From assembly GCA_949316235.1 (NCBI GenBank), contig OX438743.1, forward strand, positions 15,311,771 through 15,375,770: DNA of 64,000 nt, in the 5' to 3' direction. The stretch comes from Oegoconia quadripuncta (taxonomy: Eukaryota; Arthropoda; Insecta; Lepidoptera; Autostichidae). The notes beneath the pieces are model-generated. The model worked only from the letters and a program-made list of their open reading frames with translations. It had not been told where the DNA came from and searched no databases. Each line of letters starts with the position of its first letter. Positions within the stretch are counted from its first letter, which is position 1. A program made the translations under genes and the position numbers. Positions 13,301-24,843 of the stretch are shown here, piece after piece.

Positions 13301-14187
13301 GACCACCCTTAGCACTTACAAAATCACCGACCAAACCTATGGAACACATATTTATGGACATATATACATCTGACGGAACTTCATTCTTAACACTTATTGA
13401 CAACTTTTCAAAATTCGCACAAGCCCAACCCCTAATGGCTACTAGTAGCATACATGTTGCTGAAGCTCTACTCACAACTTTCTCCGTATTAGGCTTACCT
13501 AATAAAATTACAACCGACTCAGACACAAAATTTGATAATGAGGTCATTGCAGAATTGTGCGCTCTGCATAACATTAATATACATTTTACTACGCCATATA
13601 ATCCAAACTCAAATTCTCCTGTAGAGCGATTGCATTCCACCTTGGGTGAAATGATTCGTTTGCAAAAATTGATTAAAAAGGACGAGTCGACCGCGATGAG
13701 AATGACAAGTGCAATAATAGCATATAATAACACAATACATTCAGATACGGGATATACTCCCCGTGAACTACTATTCGGACATACGTCCGCTCGGAATCCG
13801 CTAGAACTTCACTATCCAAAAGAGTTCTATCAGGACTTTATTGAAAAGCACAAACAACGCTGTGAGGTTATACAACAGGCAGTAGCAGCCAATCCGTCTA
13901 TAAACAAAAAAAAAGTAATTGATATTGCTAATAAAAAATCTGAAAATATGCCATTCAAAGTAGGAGATATAGTATATAAACAAATCGCCAAAACAAGTAG
14001 AAGCCCAAAAACAGCTCCTGTTTTTATAGGTCCCTATAAAATAATACACTTGCACCCAGGTAACGTAGCGGAAATAATAGGCAGTCATATAAATTCAAAG
14101 TCCATTCGAGTACATTTTCGGCTTTTACGGAGACAACGTGTTGTTCCAGGACGGCACTCTTCGGAGCCATCGTGTTCTTCGCAGTAG
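10334..14187 (+). CDS. pol: pol: protease, reverse transcriptase, RNase H, integrase
   Basis: The frame is open from about 10334 (first ATG 10495) to TAG at 14185-14187, and is likely made as a -1 Gag-Pol fusion. The aspartic protease motif DTGAS lies at about 10474-10488, just before the first ATG. Counting from that ATG, the RT has L-D-L-A-S-G-Y-H-Q near residue 350 and the catalytic YIDD near 411. RNase H begins at TDAS near 558. The integrase zinc finger ends in CDTC near 921, followed by the DDE core (F-M-D-I near 953, T-D-S-D near 1007, S-P-V-E near 1042) and a basic C-terminus. All key residues are present and no stop interrupts it, so this is the one intact gene of the provirus. It overlaps the env frame by a few dozen bases. 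Confidence 0.95.
10351..10357 (+). promoter_or_regulatory. Candidate -1 ribosomal frameshift site (gag to pol)
   Basis: The heptamer GGATTTT lies as G GAT TTT in the gag frame, inside the window (about 10334-10390) where both gag and pol frames are open. A -1 slip would enter the pol frame ahead of the protease DTG motif. The same heptamer is a known slippery site in some plant RNA viruses. I did not fold the downstream stem-loop. Confidence 0.5.
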
Positions 14188-15787
14188 CTTCTACGGAGAT
14201 CACCCCTCTCGATAACACCCACGGAGTGCTCCTGCTGAAACAGGCTGACGTTATAAGTCAAATAGATTCTTGGAAACTAGTTTGTGCTTACAACATTTCA
14301 CTACTACATACAACTGAGAAAATAGTTACAGAGTTGTATGAAAAAACAGAACAAACAGAAAATTCGACATATTCATTCAAAGTCCATAAGATGATAAGGC
14401 AACAAATAGAGTACATACGTAAAGCCGTTAACAATAAAATTAGTAGATTTTTAACATGTAGCGGCAAACAAAAACGAGGGTTGATTAATGGATTGGGAAG
14501 CATTATTAAGGTTATTACAGGAAATTTAGATCAACAGGATGCGGAAAACTTTGAAAAACAAATTAATAATTTGCAAAACAAGTTTTATAGTAATCAAAAG
14601 AAATACGAGTTAGCAACTTTTGCTATTACAGAATTTAACAATAAGCTGCATAAAATCCATGAAAACCAGAAGCATTTGTTAACTTATTTGCAAAATATAG
14701 CAAACGATCTCCAACATGTAGATAGCCAGTTGTATTTTTTCACCATTTATAATGAAATAGAGAACAGCTTCCAAATGTTATTAGATAAAATGATAATGTT
14801 AGAGAATGCTATAGCTTTCGCTAATATCGGTATAGTACATCCTAGCGTGATAGACCCATTGCACTTAATATTACATATGAAAAAATATCAACAAACTTAC
14901 CCATATTCAACAGTAGCGGATATAACGTTGGATAATATACATATTATAGAGAAGTCTATGAAATAAGAGCATATAGTACTTGTTCCGCACTTACCTTTAT
15001 AATGGATATTCCTATTGTTGGTGACAAAACCTATGAATTAATACATATTTATTCCATTCCTAATCCTAATAATTTAGTAAACATTCCCCAATCCAAATAC
15101 CTGATACTTGGGAGTCAAGAGTTCACTTATAAGGAGTGCTCTTGCCAGGAGATAAATGATAAGAACCAGTTGTGCAAAAACTTGATGTTCCAAGACATTG
15201 ACGAATCCGAAGATTGCATTATTGAGCTGATGCAACACAGACCTTTGAAAAACTGCACCTATGCAAAAGTTCATCTAAAAACTGGAAAGATTCAACAAAT
15301 ACAAAGCAATAGTTGGTTGGTGATTCCGACGAAAGAAGAAATTGTCAAAACTACATGTAATTCCAAAATTAAGTATGAACGAATCAACAGCCCTCATTTA
15401 ATTTCAATGCAGAAAGGTTGTACAATGAATATCCTCAATAAGACTTTACAAACACATATTGAGAGAATATCCGCAAACGAACTTATACCTTTACCGCACG
15501 CAATACCTCCAGCTCACTATAGCTACAATCTACACATAGAAGATATTACTTTTGATGATATTGCAAAACTAATCAACAACTTGGTTGAAATAAACGATAT
15601 AGTACCGCCTGCTGTTTCCCATACACCGAGTTGGTACACCATCACGTTATATTTGGCACTGATTATTGCAATGATTTACCTCGGGATCAAATATTACAAA
15701 AATAAAGCCAAAAGTGCAAGGAACGTTGCTAATTCTGAAGAGAGTGGGGACACTCCCAGAAGCGAAGGACTCCGCTTCTCTTCTTGA
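14150..15787 (+). pseudogene. env: env of the provirus (baculovirus-F-like glycoprotein), frameshifted
   Basis: From a splice-acceptor-like site at 14149/14150 the frame opens on a hydrophobic, signal-like stretch and runs to TAA at 14964-14966. It contains a basic furin-type site (KQKR, about 14466-14477) followed by a Gly/Ile-rich segment, as in errantivirus and baculovirus F fusion proteins, then long helical sequence. The remainder lies in another frame that is open from about 14936 through ATG 15002 to TGA 15785-15787. This part has many cysteines, a membrane span near 15635-15690 and a short basic tail. The two halves overlap in reading between 14936 and 14966, so a single indel there explains the break. 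No ATG starts the first half in the genomic sequence (GTG at 14172), which fits spliced expression. Confidence 0.85.
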
Positions 15788-15796
15788 GGAGGGAGT
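15786..15796 (+). promoter_or_regulatory. Polypurine tract
   Basis: GAGGAGGGAGT lies directly upstream of the 3' LTR and overlaps the env stop codon. This is the expected primer for plus-strand DNA synthesis. Confidence 0.75.
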
Positions 15797-16110
15797 AGTT
15801 AAATATAACCACATAGTAGATATAGAATACATATAGACATAGTTTAAGTGGACACCCAAGTGCATATAGTGACATAAGTATTATAGTATAGTTATCATAG
15901 GATTCTAGTGAAGTGTTAGTTAGTGCCTACGTGACCTAAACTGCTGTGTCGGCAAAGTGATGCAGCTGCACCGTGGGAGTGGACCACCGGAAGATCCCCA
16001 GACAGTCTTCACAACGCGTCTCTGGGATTCGCACCTAATATTGGTAAATCCTATCTCATTATTAGTAACTTACTAATTATTAGCCGTGGCCACCGTCCCA
16101 CTACATAACT
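15797..16110 (+). repeat. 3' LTR
   Basis: Direct copy of 8609-8922, ending CTACATAACT at 16110, followed by the target duplication AGGG. Confidence 0.95.
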
Positions 16111-16378
16111 AGGGACGTTTCATGTTTGTTTGTTTGTAAACACTTTCTTGTACAAAAAGCCAATTCATTAATTTTACATGTTCTGTTTTTAGAGTACAAT
16201 TTGTTTTTAAAGTTGGCATATTATTTTTGACATTTTCTTCGGTAGGACTTGGCAGTCTTTTAACCCATGGATAGAATAGCACAATGAGCTAGGAGCTGGG
16301 GATCAGACTAACAAAACCTCGCTTTGGAATGGCATGATTCGTAATTAGAAGATGACGACTGTGCACGTCACAAAAAAT
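16111..16378. other. Flank of provirus; inverted retroposon tail
   Basis: After the AGGG duplication, GTAAACACTTTCTTGTACAA (16136-16155) is an inverted, diverged match to the TTGTACAATAAAGCGTTTAC just left of the provirus. The rest is unassigned. Confidence 0.4.
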
Positions 16379-16600
16379 CGGCTTTATGCCGGGAACTCAG
16401 TGAGTGATATTGCATTTTAGCTTTTACTTCTTGGAACATTCTGAGTTTTGAAGCCTAGTAATGGCAGAATATTGTGCAGCAGAAGTCAGTGATAGTGTGC
16501 AAGTGAAGGAAAACAAGTGTAAATTAAAGTGCGTAGTAAAGTTTTCGGGTTCTCGTAAGAAGTAAATTTAAGATTTTGGCAACTCTTTGAATTTTGCCAG
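16379..16600 (+). repeat. Family A retroposon copy 1 (diverged, 3'-truncated)
   Basis: It starts GCCGGGAACTCAGTGAGTG, corresponding to the GGCGGGAACTCGGCGAGTG 5' end of the other copies. ATG 16461 opens 34 codons to TAA at 16563-16565. Only this copy keeps two blocks in one frame (M-A-E-Y-C-A-A and K-C-V-V-K-F-S-G-S), because it has four extra bases where the others read AAGGGAAGTG. It may therefore be closer to the ancestral coding state. Confidence 0.7.
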
Positions 16601-16671
16601 TGTCAAGTGAGTCATGAGGGTGATACGAGATATCAAAAATGCGCCGCGATGTTACAATAAGTCACAAAGGG

Positions 16672-17071
16672 TTTTTTGGCGGGAACTCGGCGAGTGAAGT
16701 AGCATTTTTCTTTATAGTTCTTATAATTTGTGCATTCTGACTTTTGAAGCTTAATAATGGCAGACTATTGTGCAGCAAACGTTAGTGATGGTGTACAAGT
16801 GAAGGGAAGTGTAAATTAAAGTGCGTAACGGAGCTTTCGGGTTCCCTCAAGAAGCCGCCAAAATCTTTTGTAAAGCATTCTGCCACTTTACTGAAGAATG
16901 ACTTGACCGTGACTAGACTATGTATACGCCAAGTATACGACGAATGACTTGTTTTGACTGAGACTGACTTACAAAATGAAGAAATAAGATAAATAAGACA
17001 TGGCTGTTATGGGCTAGATCCCTTTGCCTTCTCCTAGAGGAGAAAATAAAACTAAAAAAAAAAAAAAAAAA
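16672..17071 (+). repeat. Family A retroposon copy 2 (near full length)
   Basis: From TTTTTTGGCGGGAACTCGGC through the M-A-D-Y-C-A-A start, the TTTCGGGTTCC block and CCCTTTGCCTTCTCCTAGAG to a poly(A) tail ending near 17071. About 400 bp. The 5' GGCGGGAA box resembles an E2F site. It carries small deletions and stops. Confidence 0.8.
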
Positions 17072-17124
17072 TAAGTTACAAAATAAAAAAAGTCACTGTA
17101 CTTTAGTACTTTTTTAAAAGTTGT

Positions 17125-17323
17125 GTTTACTAAGCTTTCGGGTTCTCACAAGAAGCCGTCCAAATCTTTTGTAAAGCATTCTGCCACTTTACTGAAGAAT
17201 GACTTGACCGCGCGTGTGACTCTGTATATACCAATTTTGACTGAGACTGACTTACTGAAGAAATAAGACATGGCTGTATGGGCGTAGATCCCTTTGCCTT
17301 CTCCGAGAGGAGTGAATAAAACC
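17125..17323 (+). repeat. Family A copy 3 (5'-truncated, internally deleted)
   Basis: It begins at GCTTTCGGGTTCTCACAAG and ends GCCTTCTCCGAGAGGAGTGAATAAAAC, lacking the 5' box and start codon. Confidence 0.75.
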
Positions 17324-17347
17324 TACAACCGTCACTCAGGCTGCTCG

Positions 17348-17760
17348 GCACGAGTCCGTATAATGCACGACCAAGGAACGCACAACCAGTAATGCACAGC
17401 CTGATATTGTACAGCCAATAATCGGCGACCATGTACTTGAATTATCGGGTCGGACATTCCTCACTGGCTTCGGTTTATCACCCCGTACCGGGAATGCCCG
17501 GCCCGGGAATGTACAGCCAATAATTGGAAGCCAAATAATGTACGACCCAATAATTCGCGACCAGTCACTGACTCGAATTATCGGGTCGTACATTATTGGG
17601 CTGTGCATTCCTGGCTGAGCATTTTTTGTTCGGGGCGATAATGTACAGCCAATAATGCGCAACCAATACTTGAAGTACCTGGTCGTGGATTATTGCCCGT
17701 GTCGATATTGTACAGCCCGATAATGTACGACCCGATAATCCAAGACCACTATCACGTGAC
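17348..17760. repeat. Palindromic CCAAT-rich repeat cluster, block 1
   Basis: About 410 bases built from short words and their complements: GTACAGCCAATAAT, ATAATGTACGACCC and CGGGTCGTACATTAT. Pairs face each other across short spacers, for example TAATGTACGACCCAATAATTC and GAATTATCGGGTCGTACATTA. A stretch at 17384-17450 is nearly identical to 26845-26912. It ends at ATCACGTGACC. Open frames here are by-products of the repeat. Confidence 0.75.
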
Positions 17761-18607
17761 CTCTTCCTATTGGCTGTTAGGGTTCCGCCATATTGGCAGA
17801 AATGTTTCACCTCTTATTCCCATTGGCGGAATTTTATTCCTCCTATTCACCTTAGTCTATGACTTTTTTGGCTTGGAATATAGGGGTCGATTCTAATATA
17901 TACCCCAAACAACCAACCCACAACTTATAAAAAGCGGTGTATATAAATGTCTCAGAGAAGTAAATGTATAATAATAAACTTGCTAATGGTTTATTAGTTA
18001 GTTAAATTTTCGTTATCCAATGAGGCGTTTTCCAGAAGAAAAAATAAATGATTGAAAAAATCTCACTAGACAACGTGAAAAGACGCAAGAATATTTATGT
18101 AGATGATAGCATCCAATTTTTCGCTGTAAAGCAATGCATTACTTTCATTGTTGTTTTAAGGTTTTGATAATGGAAATCAATTATTACCAATAAATGCGGC
18201 AGTATCATAACTGTCAAAAGACAACCGCACAGATCCATACATCTGTGTACCATTTTGTTGTCACTGAAATTAATAAATGTAGTCTTGAACTCTTATTTTA
18301 ACAGACGTGTGACACACATATTTAGGACTTTAGAAAAGAACAAAACCTGGTTTGAAATATGGTTTGGGGGCCTATGAAATTATATGCTGGCAACACTGAC
18401 TACCATATTTTCGTCCAAAGAGTAGAATAATACATCCGGAAAAGAAGGCCTGTCTCTACTGTGAAAATCTCTCCTCAGAGGCACTATTACTTATTCTGTG
18501 TCGGAGGTCAAAATGGACTCGATCGGCCCTCTGGTATTAGGCGGGTGGTACTAATTGTGCTATACGTACTTAGGATGCATTAGAGTATTCTATAGTGAAA
18601 AATAAAA
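17761..18607. other. Promoter-like sequence without a gene
   Basis: Next to block 1 are CACGTGAC, two ATTGGC (inverted CCAAT) words and TATAAAAAGCGGTGTATATAAA (17927-17948; two TATA-like words), but no credible ORF follows. The remainder is AT-rich and unassigned. Confidence 0.35.
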
Positions 18608-18718
18608 CCTTACTTCTCACAGATGACTCAGTTTGCAAACATATCCAATCTTTTCTTATAAATGTAAGTAAATGGATATTTAGAAATGTTTGCAAACTAA
18701 GCCAATTGTGAGTAAAAC
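18608..18718. mobile_element. Small inverted-repeat element (MITE-like)
   Basis: Arms of about 35 bases share the core AGTTTGCAAACAT, preceded by CTCACA: left arm near 18610-18644, right arm near 18684-18716. No target duplication was recognised. Confidence 0.55.
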
Positions 18719-19107
18719 TAAGAATAGGTAGCAGCTAATAACGATCTAAGGATTTAGGATTAAAACAAGTTTTATAATTTTCGAATTTTTATTTAGACCA
18801 ATACACAATAGTTTCGTAAGAAAAGCTTAAAAATAAAATATACTTAGGCCACTTGTTCTACTAAGAACGAACGTTGGTTGGTAATATATACTTCTTCCCA
18901 AATGTATTATGTTAACATTAATAAACCATGAAATACGTTATAGTAAAAAAAAATCCTTAACTAGCAACACTCACATATTCAATACTCACAATTGTTCCTT
19001 TTTACGCAATAGTGTGGAGATTCTTAATTTATATTTTATTTATCAATTGAATTAAAAAAGCTAATTGTTAGATTTCGACATTTCCTAAGTTGAAATTGAA
19101 AATGTCG

Positions 19108-19492
19108 TAGTGAAGTAGCATTTTTCTTTATAATTCTTATAATTTATGCATTCTGACTTTTGAAGCTTAATAATGGCAGAATATTGTGCAGCAAACGTTA
19201 GTGATGGTGTACAAGTGAAGGGAAGTGTAAATTAAAGTGCATAACGGAGCTTTCGGGTTCCCACAAGAAGCCGCCAAAATCTTTTGTAAAGCATTCTGAC
19301 ACTTTACTGAAGAATGACTTGACCGTGACTAGACTTGGACTAGACTCTGTATACGCCAAGTATACGACGTATTACTTGTTTTGACTGAGACTGACTTACA
19401 AACTGAAGAAATAAGAGAAATAAGACATGGCTGTTATGGGCTAGATCCCTTTGCCTTCTCCTAGAGGAGAGAATGAAACGAAAAAAAAACGG
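19108..19492 (+). repeat. Family A copy 4
   Basis: From GTGAAGTAGCATTTTTCTT to GAGAGAATGAAACG plus a short A run. The 5' GGCGGGAA box is missing. The rest is collinear with copies 2, 9 and 10. Confidence 0.8.
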
Positions 19493-21519
19493 ATAATATT
19501 ATTATTATTGTTTGTTGCAGTTTTTGGAGCGTTTGATAATTTAGTACATTTTTGCTTACTTTGGACTTTGTTTATACATATATATACATATAAACTTACA
19601 TTTGGCGTTTGCAATGGGTAAGTAAGAGTGTTTAAAGAATCATCGACATAAACCAAACAACAAAATACTAAATAGTTAAACATTTATTTTTCAGCTACGC
19701 TCCATGTACCCCGTTTTCCTTGAGGCCCTAGGACACGAGTGTACGCTGCTCAGACGGGACGGGGAGACGTTACTCCCGTCTTACATTAACACCCCGACTT
19801 GGTCGCCAGCGCACCCCATAACTCTGGGAAGACTTAGGAAGCGTGATGAATGCCCATGATGGGACAGTGATGTTTTTGCCATCGACTCTCTAAGAAGATG
19901 AATGAAAACGGGAAGAGAGTAAATAGAACGTAAAGGGTCAGTGCATGTGGTTACCGACGCGTTATAAGAATTGAACCAACCTCTAAAGGATAACACTTTA
20001 TACCAAAAACTTTTATAGATTATAAACAAACTCAGAATATTAGAGCAGACCGAACACAAAGTAATAAGCTGCATTTAGACTTGACCTACATCTAGAAATT
20101 GGTTATTTTGTCTGGTTTATTAGATTACTATTTTGTCTATATCTAATACCACATGAGTTTATTATTTGGATACAAGCAATATGTTTATAACACACTAACC
20201 CTTATGTATAAGGATTATCACATTTGAGATAAATGTAGCAAACCTATGTATGTATGAGAAAGAGGTTGACTTCTCTTTAATGATAGCATTCCTCCCATCC
20301 CCCTCAATTAACTTCTGAATCCCCAATTGTAAATAGTTTTAAAGTTTATTATATCTTTTCTGTATTACAATGAACAAAGAAGATGTAATATTCAGCTATA
20401 AAGCGGCACCAGTGTGAGACTGGGGTAGGTCATCTCTAAAAAGCCGTTGATGCTATCAAGGAGAGATTACATTGTTGTGGATGGTTTTGGTGATTACTAA
20501 TAATCCACTTTTGATTTGCAGGGGCAGTGCTGACGAGGCCATCTACTTTTTTAATTAGTTTTAAGATATTTGTATTATGTGATTTTAATAAGTGTTATGA
20601 TTGATTTAATATAAGTATTTCTTAATTTGTAAATATCATATCATTTGTATTTTCTTAAATAAATGTACATATATTTTTTAGGCTGTGTATTTGATTTTAT
20701 GTTCTTGAAAAAGGTCAGGTTTTCTTATGGTGCTTTTTTTCCTGACCTTGTGATCCTTGAAGCATCATTATTTCACATGAGACAAGTACTCAATGTCTAT
20801 ACTTAAGCTCGACACTCACATAGTGTAAAATATATATAGTATGTCTTCACCTGAAATAAGCTACGATGGATCCTTATATGTACTTATAATTAAAACTTTG
20901 CCTACTTATACTTGTATTCAATTATCTAAATACCACAACATACATGTACAGGGTGGGTTTAACAATCCACAAGGTGAATAAATATCAGTATATATATATC
21001 CATCATTCTAAAAATATAGTGTAAAACTTTTTAATTAATAGACGATAGAATAGAAGATGGGAATATTTCGGAGATTAGGGTGAGAAGATTCTCTAGCAAA
21101 GTGACAGCTGTCTAAATTCACATACCCCTACAAACTCAACTTTACAGTTATGTGCCTGACAGCTGTTACATATGTTTCTTAGGGCCGACTTAACCTTCAC
21201 CATACAAGGATTATTGAAAAAAATAATGTTTTTATACCAAGGTAACCGGACCAAATCTAAAATGTTATAAAAAAGCGGCCGCGCAATACATTATACTAAC
21301 CTTCTAAAAATTACAGAATAATACGTGTTTTGTACAGACGGGTGCACAAGTGGTTAAGTATAAGATATTTATATCTAAATTATAAGATTTATAATAGAAT
21401 ATTTATTTATTAATGCGTAGGTAATAAAAAGTATGGAGTATCTATGTATATGATGATCATATCCAGATGCGTATCAAGCAAGTCCTAGTACAGCGACGAA
21501 TGCACTGCAAGCTAATTTT
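19493..21519. other. No gene recognised
   Basis: Contains CA/TA-rich patches and an AATAAA-bearing AT-rich end near 20655-20690, but no coding exon that I could support. Unassigned. Confidence 0.4.
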
Positions 21520-22690
21520 AAAAGTCACAAGGACAAGCGACTGCAGAGAAGCACGAACAAATCATGTCGAATAAAATGCTTCATCTGTGATGGCCCTCAT
21601 AAAGCGAACGATTGTCCAAAGAACCCGAAACTAAAGAAGAATGCTTTGACGTCTTTGGCGATGGCAACTGCAGGCAATCAAGGATCTGGAGAATGGATTC
21701 TTGACTCAGGAGCATCTAACCATATGACTAATAGAAGAGAGTGGTTAACGGACTTTAAGAACTTTAGATAAACAAGTTGAGTTAGCTTGTGCAAATGGTG
21801 GAATGGTATTTGGTGAGGCTGTTGGGAATGTGGTTAATGAGGAAATGGATATTTCAATAAGACATGTATTACCTATATGTACCCAGATTAGCATCTAATC
21901 TACTGAGTGTGAGTACAATCGTACGTAGAAATCTAGTTGTTGTGTTTGACAAATCCGGCTTTAAGATAATGAGAGCAGATGGATATAAGGTTACTGGTGA
22001 AGTTTCGCATGCAGGTACTGTAGATAATGTTGTTTATAAGCTACAATACTGTTCACAGGAAGTGGCGTTAGCTGCAACAGCTACTGATCAGATGATACTG
22101 TGGCACACGCGAATGGGGCACCTAGGGGTACGGAACCTTACATTACTTAAAAACAAAATGGCACGAGGGGTAAATTTTTCTCATACAGCTTCTAAACTAG
22201 AGTGTGTAGCATGTGTCATGGGGAAACAGACCAAACAGCCATTCAAGAAAACGGGTGCCAATAGGGCAAGTGAGGTCCTAGGGTTGGTTCACACTGATGT
22301 GTGTGGTCCTATTAGTGAGAAGTCGTATGGAGGCTACCTATATTTTCTCACATTTATTGATGATCTCACAAGGAAAACATTTCTTTTCTTCTTGAAAAGC
22401 AAGGGAGAGGCGTTTGAGAAGTTTGTGGAGTTCGTGAATATGACGGAACGTCAAACTGGAAATAAGCTGAAAATTATCAGATCCGACAATGGCAAGGAGT
22501 TTGTTAACAGGCAGATGGATGAGTTCTGCAAGACAAGGGAAATTCGTCATCAACTGACAGTGGAATATACACCCGAACAAAATGGGGTGACAGAACGAGC
22601 TAACAGAACTATCACTGAAAAAGCTAGAACAATGCTGGAAGAGGCAGGTTTATGCAGACGGGTATGGGCTGAGGCAGTCAATATTTTACT
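21520..22690 (+). pseudogene. Ty1/copia pol fragment (protease to integrase core)
   Basis: A zinc knuckle begins CFIC at 21577, followed in the same frame by a protease D-S-G-A-S motif at about 21703. A TAA at 21769-21771 and a frame change near 21860 break the frame. From 21864 it stays open with a GAG-pre-integrase domain (W-H-T-R-M-G-H, C-V-A-C) and the integrase core: HTDVCGP, RSDNGKEF and N-G-V-T-E-R supply the D, D and E. It is cut off at about 22690, before the integrase C-terminus and reverse transcriptase, and no LTR is nearby. A dead internal fragment. Confidence 0.85.
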
Positions 22691-22870
22691 TCATAGGATA
22701 AAATTATCACTTGAAAACGTCACTATTAATATTACATTTAAATTTACGGCTCATTCACAAAGCTGACTCCCCAGAGAAGGACGAGCAAGAAACTCTCGGG
22801 TTTCTTTTAACTTTTAAACAGATTATGGGTTACAATTTGTGATTTCATAATTATATGAATAATAAGACAG

Positions 22871-23400
22871 CTATGTCCATGCTTGCTTATCATTCAAATA
22901 GTCAGTGATTTTATAATAGCCTTTTGCTAATAATTTCTGTTTTATGATTGCCTTAAATTTATTTAAAGGCAAATTTTGGAACCTTATTATAAAAGCGTAT
23001 ACATTGCCCTTTGAACGATTTACTAACTTTATGAAGTCGGCTAGCATAAACTGATAACTGGTTCTTATTCCTTGTATTAACATTGTACCTATCACTATTT
23101 TTAGCGAATAAGGTTATATTTTTAACAAATTCTCATAAATGTATTGAGAAGTCATAAAGTAAACCAGTCTTGCGGTATGAATGTCTGTTAAATTTCTGAT
23201 TTTTTGGACTGCATACGCTGCAGAAGCGAGCTTTTTCGCTAGTTTCTCAATATGAGGCCCCCACTGAAGCTTAGCATCCAATGTCAGTCCTAAAAAGACA
23301 GTAGTGTATACAAGGTCCAATTTATCACCTCGTACAAATATGTCAGTAGGCAGTTGTTTAACATTTGGTAAAGTAAATAGTAAATTTTATGCATTTAGTT
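22871..23400 (-). pseudogene. LINE reverse-transcriptase C-terminus (CR1/jockey-like)
   Basis: Read on the minus strand, two frames give LINE thumb and tail signatures: F-L-G-L-T-L-D followed by H-I-E-K-L-A-K-K-L, then L-P-L-N-K-F-K and Y-Y-K-I-T-D-Y-L. A frame change near 23110 separates them. Truncated at the 5' end, with no complete domain. Confidence 0.7.
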
Positions 23401-24492
23401 TTTTTTTATTTTTTTTTTTTTATTTTTTTTATTTAGTTGCATGCGAAAGAAATAGATGTGTAGGTACACTTTGTGTACATGATATTTTTTTATATATGTA
23501 CGTTTTATTGCATGTGAAAAAAGGGAAGTAAGAGCGAGGATAATATTCCTACAATTTTACATGTTGCATGTGAATACAAGGTGATTGGTATAGTTGTGTA
23601 ACTCCGCCACATTCTATGTAACACAACACATCATACTTTATGGCTCACGGTACAAAGCCTGAACTCTGCCACCGAAACGAGTCAAAGAGAAATATTTGGG
23701 TCGCGGCACAAGCCCTTGTCTCATGATCATCCCATTTCAACCTGGATACCAAACCCAATACACCCACCCATTCACATGATGTGCTGTGTTATACTACAAG
23801 TTGGACAATGGAATGTGTCGGTCCTAAGCCCGTAGAAGGAGGACGGCACAACAATACTTACCTATTTTTATTTCTGTCAGGATTATGAAATTTATTTTTA
23901 TAAAAGAGGCATGCTAATTATTTAATTTAAAACAAATTCTGCTGTAGGCATATAAAGCGCATGGAGAAATAGTTATGAGAGCGAGGTTAGGTAATATTTT
24001 TCTACAAATTCCATGACAAATATGTATATCTCTTAATTCATATTCTGATTTTCTTTACAGCTCCAAAACGGAACGTGAAAATGTGACCACATATAAATTT
24101 TTTTGGACAAAATAGTGTCAGTCACTCAATTTTTTCTAGACTCCAACAATTTACTACAACAGCAAAACAACGGGCCCTTGGGATGTGGCAAAGAGTATAG
24201 TAACTGTCCTAATGTAGCAGCTTCACTTGCCGCGACTATTTCAGCCTCTGTGGTTGTTATCGCCACGGATGCCTGTCTTATAGCCCGCAGACTACACCAG
24301 TTGTAAAACGTCCTGTTTGAGTACCATAATCTGCATCACTAATGCTTTGTAATTGTTTAAACTTTTAAACCTCTCGGTATATATATCCTATACCTGAGTG
24401 GGAGGCGCCGAACCAAATCTGCTAGCGCTTGTGGCACCACCATGTTAAAGACTAGAGGTGCATCGATCTTGTGTTATCGCTATATCATTTAC
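23401..24492. other. T-rich tract and unassigned repeat-like DNA
   Basis: A T/A tract lies at 23399-23434. Between 23590 and 23840, AACACAACACATCAT and its approximate complement ATGATGTGCTGTGTT suggest a decayed palindromic repeat. No gene seen. Confidence 0.4.
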
Positions 24493-24721
24493 TAATCTTA
24501 CTAATATTATAAATGTGAAAGTTTGGATGTTTGTTTATGTTGCTCAATCACGGCGCAACGGATGAACGGATTTGGATGAAATTTGGTATATACGCAAAAC
24601 ATACCCTGGATTGAAACATAGGATATTTTTTATCCCGATAAAGTGAGTAGTTCCCGCGGGAAAAACAAATTTCCGTGATAAAGTCATCGAAAGCAGGCGA
24701 AGCTGCGGGCGGAAAGCTAGT
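24493..24721 (+). mobile_element. Lep1-like non-autonomous Helitron
   Basis: It starts CTTACTAATATTATAAATG and ends CGGGCGGAAAGCTAGT, the conserved ends of the widespread lepidopteran Lep1 element. Internal words GATGAACGGATTTGG and CCCGATAAAGTGAGTAG also recur at 45521-47026. About 229 bp, non-coding. Confidence 0.8.
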
Positions 24722-24777
24722 TATCTATATGTGAATTATGGAACGATACGAAGGTGTATTTATTATGTTCTTTGAAA

Positions 24778-24843
24778 AGTAAATAGAGCTGTATTACCAA
24801 TAAATTAGGTATATGATTTATCAGTAATACAGCTCTATTTACT
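24778..24843. repeat. Perfect 20-bp inverted repeat
   Basis: AGTAAATAGAGCTGTATTAC at 24778-24797 is exactly complemented at 24824-24843. The pairing continues imperfectly inward. Possibly a minimal MITE. Confidence 0.8.

Larger units (their letters stand above)
8609..16110 (+). mobile_element. Complete errantivirus-type (Ty3/gypsy, env-bearing) provirus
   Basis: The 7,502-bp element is bounded by 314-bp direct LTRs that look identical by eye. Each starts AGTTA and ends TAACT, the inverted ends typical of errantiviruses. The 4-bp target duplication AGGG is at 8605-8608 and 16111-16114. The order is LTR, tRNA-Ser-type primer site, gag, pol (protease, RT, RNase H, integrase), env with signal segment and membrane anchor, polypurine tract, LTR. 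Identical LTRs imply a very recent insertion. Two breaks are present: an in-frame TGA in gag and a frame change in env. It is related to the env-bearing lepidopteran gypsy elements (TED type); the exact family is not assigned. Confidence 0.95.

Noticed and set aside
13254..13733. 159-codon antisense ORF in the provirus
   Set aside because: Mirror frame of the integrase region with no independent support.
17130..17810. Minus-strand ORFs of 80-108 codons
   Set aside because: They translate the palindromic repeat and a family A copy (recurrent I-I-G-C-T phrases), not a gene.
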